Assembly (NCBI GenBank): GCA_910586445.1
Contig: CAJUHV010000074.1
Coordinates: 8,435 to 19,779 of the forward strand
Source: an uncultured Eubacterium sp.
GTDB lineage: Bacteria; Bacillota; Clostridia; Lachnospirales; Lachnospiraceae
Direction of reading: 5' to 3'
Length of the DNA stretch: 11,345 nucleotides
Part shown: positions 6,516 through 11,345 of the stretch, in pieces
How the letters are laid out: every line of letters begins with the position of its first letter
How positions within the stretch are numbered: the first letter of the stretch is position 1
Position numbers and translations under genes: made by a program
Notes under the pieces: model-generated
Databases searched by the model: none
What the model was told of the DNA's origin: nothing
Seen by the model: only the letters and a program-made list of their open reading frames with translations

Positions 6516-7529
6516 ATGGCAAAACTCGGAATGATCGGAGCGGGCAGCTGGGGAACAGCCCTGTCCGTTGTTTTGGAAAAAAATGGACATACGGTAACGA
6601 TGTGGTCTGCAATAAGCGCAGAAATTAAAATGCTGCGCAACTATCACGAGCATGTAGAAAAGCTGCCGGGTGTAAAGCTGCCGGATTCGATACAGTATAC
6701 CACAGATTTAGCGCAGGCAGTCACGGGCATGGATGCGCTGGTGCTGGCTGTGCCGTCTATGTATACACGAAAGACTGCGCATGACCTGGCACAATATGTA
6801 TCTGACGGGCAGCTTATCATCAGCGTTGCAAAGGGCGTGGAAGAAGATACGCTGATGACGCTGTCGCAGATTATTGAGCAGGAAATACCGCAGGCAGTCA
6901 CGGCAGTACTGTGCGGGCCGTCACATGCGGAGGAAGTCGGGCGCGGGATGCCGTCAGCTCTTGTAGCGGGGGCAAAGCGCAGGGAGACAGCGGAAAAGGT
7001 GCAGTACTATTTTATGAATGAGTCGTTTCGTGTGTATACAAGCCCGGATGTGATCGGGATAGAAATCGGATCTTCTTTAAAAAATGTCATAGCGCTTGCA
7101 GCCGGCATGGCAGACGGGCTGGGCTATGGCGATAATACAAAGGCAGCGCTTATTACGAGAGGGATTAACGAGATCGGCAGGCTGGGACTGGCAATGGGTG
7201 CAAGGTATGAGACATTAAGCGGGCTGACAGGCATCGGCGATCTGATTGTCACCTGTGCAAGCAAGCACAGCCGCAACCGTAAGGCAGGCATGCTGATGGG
7301 ACAGGGACTGAGCATGCAGCAGGCGATGGATGAGGTAAAAATGGTTGTGGAAGGCGTCTATTCAGCGAAGGCGGCGATCGGACTGGCGGAAAAATATAAG
7401 GCAGACCTGCCGATTATCGAGCAGGTAAACGCGGCATTGTTCCAGAATAAGCCGGTAAAAGAGGCCGTTTACGAGCTGATGACACGTGATAAAAAGGCGG
7501 AGAATGACGAACTGGCATGGGAGGCATAA
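6516..7529 (+). CDS. gpsA: NAD(P)H-dependent glycerol-3-phosphate dehydrogenase GpsA
   Basis: GpsA reduces dihydroxyacetone phosphate to sn-glycerol 3-phosphate in the cytoplasm, feeding PlsY encoded just upstream. With the start at 6516 the protein has 337 residues, the usual length. The Rossmann nucleotide-binding motif GAGSWGTAL is at 8-16. Further family blocks are SVAKGVE (103-109), CGPSHAEEV (133-141), SLKNVIA with the likely catalytic K189 (187-193), GDNTKAALITRG (205-216), GDLIVTC (241-247) and SRNR (252-255). The in-frame extension upstream to 6423 contains a hairpin and the ribosome binding site and is judged untranslated. The gene is followed after 45 bases by folC and probably shares its transcript. 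No defect was seen. Confidence 0.96.
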   Translation: MAKLGMIGAGSWGTALSVVLEKNGHTVTMWSAISAEIKMLRNYHEHVEKLPGVKLPDSIQYTTDLAQAVTGMDALVLAVPSMYTRKTAHDLAQYVSDGQLIISVAKGVEEDTLMTLSQIIEQEIPQAVTAVLCGPSHAEEVGRGMPSALVAGAKRRETAEKVQYYFMNESFRVYTSPDVIGIEIGSSLKNVIALAAGMADGLGYGDNTKAALITRGINEIGRLGLAMGARYETLSGLTGIGDLIVTCASKHSRNRKAGMLMGQGLSMQQAMDEVKMVVEGVYSAKAAIGLAEKYKADLPIIEQVNAALFQNKPVKEAVYELMTRDKKAENDELAWEA

Positions 7530-7574
7530 AGGTTCGAAACAGCATATGCAGGAAGGAATTATAATAAGACGTTC

Positions 7575-8870
7575 ATGAATGAGACGCAGGCAAGAAATTT
7601 TATACAGGAAATCAGTAAATATGGAAGTGTCTATGGGCTTACAAGCATAAGCAGCCTGATGGAGCGGCTGGGAAATGTACATGAGCAGCTGGCAGTCATC
7701 CATGTGGCAGGTACAAACGGCAAGGGATCTGTCTGTGCGATGATTGCTTCTGTTTTACAGGCATCGGGATACCGGACAGGTGTTTATTCTTCACCAGCGG
7801 TTTTTGCAGCGGAGGAGACGACAGCAGTGAATGGAACGAGCATTTCGCAGGAAGAGTTTGCGCAGCTTGCTACAAAAGTGCAGGCAGCCTGTGCCGATAT
7901 GCAGGCAGAGGGCCTGCCGCACCCGACGGCTTTTGAAGTGGAGACAGCGATTGCTTTTTGCTATTTTAAGCAGAAGGAATGCGATTATGTCGTATTGGAA
8001 ACAGGGCTGGGCGGGGAAATGGACGCGACAAACCTGATAAAAAAGCCGGTATGCAGCGTGCTGACATCGATCAGCATGGATCATATGGCAGTATTAGGCA
8101 ACAGCCTTGGAGAGATCGCGAGGGCAAAGGCAGGGATTATGAAGGAAGGCTGCCCTTGTGTATCGGTGGTGCAGGAGCCGGAAGCTGCCATGGAGGTACG
8201 TAAAGCTGCTGAACGCATAGGATGCCGGCTGCATATAGCGCAGGAAGACTGCATACAGGATTTTATATACGATGTGAATGGGAGCAGCTTTCGGCTGGAG
8301 GCAGACTGCTTTTCACATAAAAGCCTGCACTGTCCGCTGGCAGGAGAGTTTCAAAAACAAAATCTCGCATGTGCGGTTACTGTTTTTAAAGTATTGCGCC
8401 GTCTGGGCGTCAGCATTAGTTTTGAGTCGATCTGCAGCGGGCTTTCGTCGCTGCAGCTGCACGGCAGGTTTGAACGGATACGCTTACAGCCTGATTTTTA
8501 TATTGACGGTGCACACAATGAAAATGCTGTCCGGCTTTTGGGCCGGACGATTCAAAAATGTTTTACAAACCGCAGGATTATTTATATAATAGGGGTACTT
8601 GGAGATAAAGCTTACAAAAAGGCGCTCAAGCCGGTTCTGCAGTATGCCGCGCAGATTTTTACAATCACGCCTGACAATGCAAGGGCGCTTGACGGCAGTG
8701 ATCTGGCAGAGTGGGCAGCAAAGCTCCATCCGACAGTTTCCTATGAGCCGGATATCGCGCGGGCGGCGGCGCAGGCGCAGGCGGCGGCCGGTGCAGACGG
8801 GATAGTGATTGCATTTGGCTCGTTATCTTATCTTGGAGAGATCAGACAGGCGGTGAGAAAAGATTTATGA
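7575..8870 (+). CDS. folC: Bifunctional folylpolyglutamate synthase / dihydrofolate synthase FolC
   Basis: FolC adds L-glutamate to dihydropteroate and then lengthens the glutamate tail of folates, using ATP. The 431-residue protein has the Mur-ligase-like layout. It shows the P-loop GTNGKGS (46-52), LETGLGGEMDATN (141-153), TSISMDH (164-170) and KAGIMK (185-190). It also has HGRFE (296-300), DGAHN (311-315) and GVLGDK (340-345). The N-terminal stretch up to SLMERLGN matches the family start, supporting ATG 7575. The only ribosome-binding-like sequence, AGGAAGG (7550-7556), is 18 bases upstream, unusually far. A short Ala/Gln-rich stretch, AAAQAQAAAGA (397-407), is encoded by very GC-rich DNA near the C-terminus. 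The stop overlaps the folE start (ATGA). Whether both activities are present cannot be told from sequence alone. Confidence 0.94.
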   Translation: MNETQARNFIQEISKYGSVYGLTSISSLMERLGNVHEQLAVIHVAGTNGKGSVCAMIASVLQASGYRTGVYSSPAVFAAEETTAVNGTSISQEEFAQLATKVQAACADMQAEGLPHPTAFEVETAIAFCYFKQKECDYVVLETGLGGEMDATNLIKKPVCSVLTSISMDHMAVLGNSLGEIARAKAGIMKEGCPCVSVVQEPEAAMEVRKAAERIGCRLHIAQEDCIQDFIYDVNGSSFRLEADCFSHKSLHCPLAGEFQKQNLACAVTVFKVLRRLGVSISFESICSGLSSLQLHGRFERIRLQPDFYIDGAHNENAVRLLGRTIQKCFTNRRIIYIIGVLGDKAYKKALKPVLQYAAQIFTITPDNARALDGSDLAEWAAKLHPTVSYEPDIARAAAQAQAAAGADGIVIAFGSLSYLGEIRQAVRKDL

Positions 8871-9424
8871 TAGATGAAGATAAAATCAGGCAGGGCGTCC
8901 GGCTGCTGTTGGAAGGAATCGGCGAAGATCCGTCGCGTGAGGGACTTTTGGAGACGCCGGACCGGATCGCCAGAATGTATGAAGAGGTTTTTGCAGGACT
9001 GTGGCAGAGTGCGGCAGTGCCGCTTGCAAAGACATTTCATACGCAGAATGCGGATATGGTGCTGGAAAAGGATATTGTATTTTATTCCATGTGCGAACAT
9101 CATCTGCTGCCGTTTTACGGAAAGGCGCATGTAGCTTATATTCCTGACGGCAGGGTTGCAGGACTCAGCAAGCTGGCACGTACGGTGGAGGTATTTGCAC
9201 GCAGGCCGCAGCTGCAGGAGCGGCTGACGGTGCAGGTCGCAGAGGCTGTCATGGAGCATCTGAAGCCAAAAGGTGCAATGGTGCTGTTAGAGGCAGAGCA
9301 TATGTGCATGTCTATGCGGGGCGTGCGCCAGCCGGGCAGCAGGACGGTTACATTTGCAGCAAAAGGGATTTTTGAAGAAAAATGCGAGCTGCAGAATCAG
9401 TTTTTCCAGATGGTACGTGGATAA
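8867..9424 (+). CDS. folE: GTP cyclohydrolase I (FolE)
   Basis: FolE converts GTP to 7,8-dihydroneopterin triphosphate, the first committed step of folate synthesis. The 185-residue protein has the type I enzyme signatures: MCEHHLLPFYG with zinc ligands C76 and H79, and HMCMSMRGV with the third zinc ligand C147. GLSKLARTVEVFARRPQLQE lies at 99-118, and the N-terminal ETPDRIARMYEE (29-40) is also typical. The ATG overlaps the folC stop codon, so translation is likely coupled; the ribosome binding site of its own is weak (GGTGAG). Its place at the head of the folE-folP-folBK series matches the pathway order. No tetrahydrofolate-riboswitch-like sequence was recognised upstream. Confidence 0.96.
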   Translation: MIDEDKIRQGVRLLLEGIGEDPSREGLLETPDRIARMYEEVFAGLWQSAAVPLAKTFHTQNADMVLEKDIVFYSMCEHHLLPFYGKAHVAYIPDGRVAGLSKLARTVEVFARRPQLQERLTVQVAEAVMEHLKPKGAMVLLEAEHMCMSMRGVRQPGSRTVTFAAKGIFEEKCELQNQFFQMVRG

Positions 9425-9460
9425 GAAATATAAAAATTTAAAATGAAAAGTTCAGGACGC

Positions 9461-9496
9461 GGATAAAGAATCAGGCGTGGATAAAGAATCAGGCAC
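9461..9496. repeat. 18-bp tandem duplication in the folE-folP gap
   Basis: Two adjacent 18-base units, 9461-9478 and 9479-9496, share GGATAAAGAATCAGGC and differ only in their last two bases (GT versus AC). A degenerate partial copy, TCAGGACGC (9452-9460), precedes them. The array lies in the 121-base gap between folE and folP, before the likely folP start. It probably arose by local slippage; any regulatory effect is unknown. Confidence 0.85.
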
Positions 9497-9532
9497 GGAA
9501 CAGGGATATAGGTCAAGGATAAGGAAAAAGAC

Positions 9533-9537
9533 AAGGA
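9533..9537 (+). promoter_or_regulatory. folP: Ribosome binding site that sets the folP start
   Basis: AAGGA lies 8 bases before ATG 9546. The open frame runs back to GTG 9477 inside the 18-bp repeat, but that start has only a weak upstream signal and would add 23 basic residues not usual for the family. Confidence 0.55.
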
Positions 9538-9545
9538 AAATAATT

Positions 9546-10358
9546 ATGAAAATAGGTACAAAAGATTTTGATTTTAACAACAAGACATATGTGATGGGCA
9601 TTTTAAATCTGACACCGGATTCTTTTTCCGACGGCGGCATGTGGAATACACCTGAGGCAGCATGCAGGCATGTGCAGCAGATGATTGCAGATGGTGCAGA
9701 TGTGATTGATGTGGGCGGGGAATCTACAAGGCCGGGACATCAGCAGGTCTCAGAGGAAGAGGAGATGCAGCGTATTATTCCTGTAATTGAGATGATTAAA
9801 AAGAATTTTGATGTGCCGGTCTCGGTCGATACATATAAAAGCAGGGTAGCTGAGGCTGCGGTTTTGGCAGGCGCAGATCTGGTCAATGACATATGGGGCT
9901 TGAAATATGACCCGGATATGGCAGATGTGATAAAAAAAACGGGTGTCAGCTGCTGCCTTATGCATAACCGTGCGGATACAGACTATCAGCATTTTGTGCA
10001 GGATGTAAAATCTGACCTGCTTGAAACGATTGCCATAGCGAAGCGGGCAGGCATTGATTCCGATCGGATTATGCTTGATCCGGGCGTAGGATTTGCAAAG
10101 ACATATGCGCATAATCTAAAAGTGCTCCGGGAGCTGGAAAGCTTTCAGTCACTCGGGTATCCGCTGCTGCTTGGGACTTCGCGCAAATCCGTGATCGGCC
10201 TGACGCTTGACCTGCCTGTAGACCAGAGGATTGAGGGTACGCTTGTCACCACGGTTTTAGCAGTGCTTGCACGTTATGCATTTGTCAGGGTGCATGATAT
10301 TAAGGAAAATGTACGCGCCATACGTATGGCAGAGGCAGTTTTATACGAATCATTATAA
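9546..10358 (+). CDS. folP: Dihydropteroate synthase FolP
   Basis: FolP joins 6-hydroxymethyl-dihydropterin pyrophosphate to p-aminobenzoate to give dihydropteroate and is the target of sulfonamides. From ATG 9546 it has 270 residues, normal for the family. The TIM-barrel motifs are all visible: GILNLTPDSFSDGG (18-31), GGESTRPGH (57-65), VSVDTYKS (92-99), VNDIWG (113-118), LMHNR (138-142), DPGVGF (178-183), GTSRKS (210-215) and RVHD (248-251). ATG 9546 is chosen over GTG 9477 because AAGGA sits 8 bases upstream and MKIGTKDFDF fits the family start. It lies between folE and the folB-folK fusion, so three pathway steps are adjacent. No resistance-type insertion was noticed in the NLTPDSFSDG loop. 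Confidence 0.96.
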   Translation: MKIGTKDFDFNNKTYVMGILNLTPDSFSDGGMWNTPEAACRHVQQMIADGADVIDVGGESTRPGHQQVSEEEEMQRIIPVIEMIKKNFDVPVSVDTYKSRVAEAAVLAGADLVNDIWGLKYDPDMADVIKKTGVSCCLMHNRADTDYQHFVQDVKSDLLETIAIAKRAGIDSDRIMLDPGVGFAKTYAHNLKVLRELESFQSLGYPLLLGTSRKSVIGLTLDLPVDQRIEGTLVTTVLAVLARYAFVRVHDIKENVRAIRMAEAVLYESL

Positions 10359-10393
10359 TCAGTAATTATTTCTACGGACAAGGGGATGAGATT

Positions 10394-11218
10394 ATGGATC
10401 AGATTATTATACAGGACTTGAGCATATACGCGAAACATGGCGTATATATGGAAGAAAATATTTTAGGACAGCAGTTTCTGGTATCTGTTTACATCGATAT
10501 GGATCTGTCTAAAGCAGGGCAGACAGATAATCTGGAACATACGATTGATTATGGAAAAGTATGTCATTTTGTGACAAAATATATGCAGGAGCGCACATTT
10601 AAGCTGATCGAATCGGCAGCGGAGCATCTGGCAGAAGAGCTTTTAATGCAGTATGGCCAGATCAAAAAAATACGTATAAAGGTAAAAAAACCGTGGGCAC
10701 CGATCGGCCTTCCGATTAAAAATGTCTGCGTATCAGTGGACAGGACTCGCCACACCGTTTATCTGTCGCTCGGCTCTAATCTCGGAGACCGGATGGGCTA
10801 TATCCGTCAGGGTGTGGATGAGCTGAATGCGCTGTCCTCCTGTAAAGTATGCGAGGTGTCTGACATGATTGAGACAGAACCGTATGGAGGCGTTATACAG
10901 GATAATTTCATGAACTGCGTGCTTCGTATGGAAACGGTATTAAAACCGCAGCAGTTATTGGAAAAGCTGCATGAGATCGAAAACCATGCAGGCAGGACGC
11001 GGGACGTCCGCTGGGGACCCCGCACATTAGACCTTGATATCTTGTTTTACGATCATGATGTCGTGAATACGCCGCAGCTGACAATACCGCATGTGGATAT
11101 GCAGAACCGTTATTTTGTCCTGGAGCCGTTAAGCAGAATCGCGCCATGGTACCGTCATCCGCTGCTGCATCAGACCGTACAGCAGATGTATGATCAATTG
11201 GTGGAAAAGAATGCATAA
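10394..11218 (+). CDS. folB-folK: Fused dihydroneopterin aldolase / HPPK (FolB-FolK)
   Basis: This 274-residue protein joins two consecutive folate enzymes. Residues 1 to about 117 are FolB, which cleaves dihydroneopterin to 6-hydroxymethyl-dihydropterin. YAKHGVYMEENILGQQF (12-28) holds the likely catalytic glutamate E21, and the lysine in KVKKPWAPI (96-104), probably K99, is the other active-site residue. Residues about 121-274 are FolK, the pyrophosphokinase: YLSLGSNLGDR (123-133), RWGPRTLDLDILFYD (206-220) with the metal-binding pair D213 and D215, and IPHVDMQNRYFVLEPL (231-246). Only a few residues (about VDRTRH, 115-120) link the domains. AAGGGG is 8 bases before the ATG. No stop or frameshift separates the halves, so it is a true fusion; such fusions are known in Clostridia. 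The product feeds FolP, encoded just upstream. Confidence 0.95.
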   Translation: MDQIIIQDLSIYAKHGVYMEENILGQQFLVSVYIDMDLSKAGQTDNLEHTIDYGKVCHFVTKYMQERTFKLIESAAEHLAEELLMQYGQIKKIRIKVKKPWAPIGLPIKNVCVSVDRTRHTVYLSLGSNLGDRMGYIRQGVDELNALSSCKVCEVSDMIETEPYGGVIQDNFMNCVLRMETVLKPQQLLEKLHEIENHAGRTRDVRWGPRTLDLDILFYDHDVVNTPQLTIPHVDMQNRYFVLEPLSRIAPWYRHPLLHQTVQQMYDQLVEKNA

Positions 11219-11223
11219 TCAGG

Positions 11224-11345
11224 ATGTACGATAAAGTATCTAAAAAGGATGTATATAAACAGAATATATACAAAAGGGATGTATACAAACAGAACATATA
11301 CAAAAAGGATGTATACAAACAGAACATATACAAAAAGGATGTATA
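11224..11345 (+). CDS. Possible decapeptide-repeat protein, 3' end outside the window
   Basis: An open frame starts at ATG 11224, 5 bases after the folBK stop, and reads MYDKVS followed by repeats of KKDVYKQNIY to the window edge. Three complete copies and part of a fourth are seen; the second copy has R in place of its second K. Each decapeptide is two related pentamers of the form K-x-(D/N)-(V/I)-Y. Between the first two units two of three base changes are silent in this frame, weakly favouring translation. The nearest ribosome-binding-like sequence, GGTGGA (11200-11205), is rather far. The unit is a multiple of three bases and other frames also stay open, so this could be a non-coding minisatellite. 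No family is recognised and no function is proposed. Confidence 0.38.
   Translation, partial: MYDKVSKKDVYKQNIYKRDVYKQNIYKKDVYKQNIYKKDV
11242..11345. repeat. 30-bp tandem repeat (minisatellite), continues past the window
   Basis: Units begin at 11242, 11272, 11302 and 11332; the last is cut by the window end. The second and third units differ at one base, and the first differs from the third at two. Each unit contains two similar 15-base halves (AAAAAGGATGTATAC and AAACAGAACATATAC), so the array has a nested 15-bp period. It follows the folBK stop by 23 bases, where a terminator might be expected. The first 21 bases before the array (11221-11241) look like a degenerate leader. Confidence 0.95.

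Noticed and set aside
8757..8797. GC-rich Ala/Gln run in folC as a foreign insertion
   Set aside because: It is in frame, short, and lies in a variable surface region near the C-terminus with family motifs intact before it. Local codon expansion explains it.
8820..8867. Possible tetrahydrofolate riboswitch upstream of folE or the other fol genes
   Set aside because: The gaps are tiny or overlapping, and no sequence resembling the conserved riboswitch core was seen in any fol gap.
10908..11333. Minus-strand open frame starting in the 30-bp array and crossing the FolK part
   Set aside because: Its main body is antisense to conserved FolK codons. Only the repeated array gives it a patterned N-terminus, and no ribosome binding site or family match supports it.
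11242..11345. CRISPR array at the right edge
   Set aside because: The 30-base units are directly joined with no unique spacers, and no cas gene is present.

Overview
The window looks like chromosomal DNA of a low- to mid-GC Clostridia species, most likely Lachnospiraceae. This is inferred from the gene order (DUF512 protein, der, plsY, gpsA), strong AGGAGG-type ribosome binding sites, the codon style and the presence of the PF09820-type AAA-ATPase family. Every intact gene reads on the plus strand. No tRNA, rRNA, CRISPR array or transposase was seen.

Layout. (1) 2-1117 encodes a multi-pass membrane protein of the LPG_synthase_TM / UPF0104 type; its reading frame is open to the left edge. (2) 1145-2716 encodes a predicted AAA-ATPase fused to a PD-(D/E)XK nuclease-like domain. 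(3) 2717-3098 (382 bases) has no intact gene. It holds a probable terminator, the decayed start of a second AAA-ATPase gene on the minus strand (2756-2931), and a promoter for the next operon. (4) 3099-4412 encodes a PDZ/radical-SAM-like DUF512 protein, followed by der (4453-5781), plsY (5778-6407) and gpsA (6516-7529). (5) 7575-11218 is a folate cluster: folC, folE, folP and a folB-folK fusion. (6) From 11224 to the right edge a 30-bp tandem repeat reads in frame as a 10-residue repeat, K-K-D-V-Y-K-Q-N-I-Y.

How the genes work together. GpsA makes sn-glycerol 3-phosphate and PlsY acylates it, which is the start of phospholipid synthesis. Der is a ribosome-assembly GTPase. FolE, FolB, FolK, FolP and FolC cover most steps from GTP to polyglutamylated dihydrofolate/tetrahydrofolate. 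The dihydroneopterin triphosphate phosphatase step, p-aminobenzoate synthesis and dihydrofolate reductase are not in the window. Close spacing, two ATGA overlaps (der/plsY and folC/folE) and no visible terminator from 3099 to 11218 suggest one long transcript. A second promoter-like site lies just upstream of der. The AAA-ATPase gene and the inverted remnant look like an accessory insertion between core genes.

The least explained parts are the decapeptide repeat ORF after folBK, the AAA-ATPase/nuclease gene beside its decayed inverted paralogue, and the conserved but poorly understood DUF512 protein.
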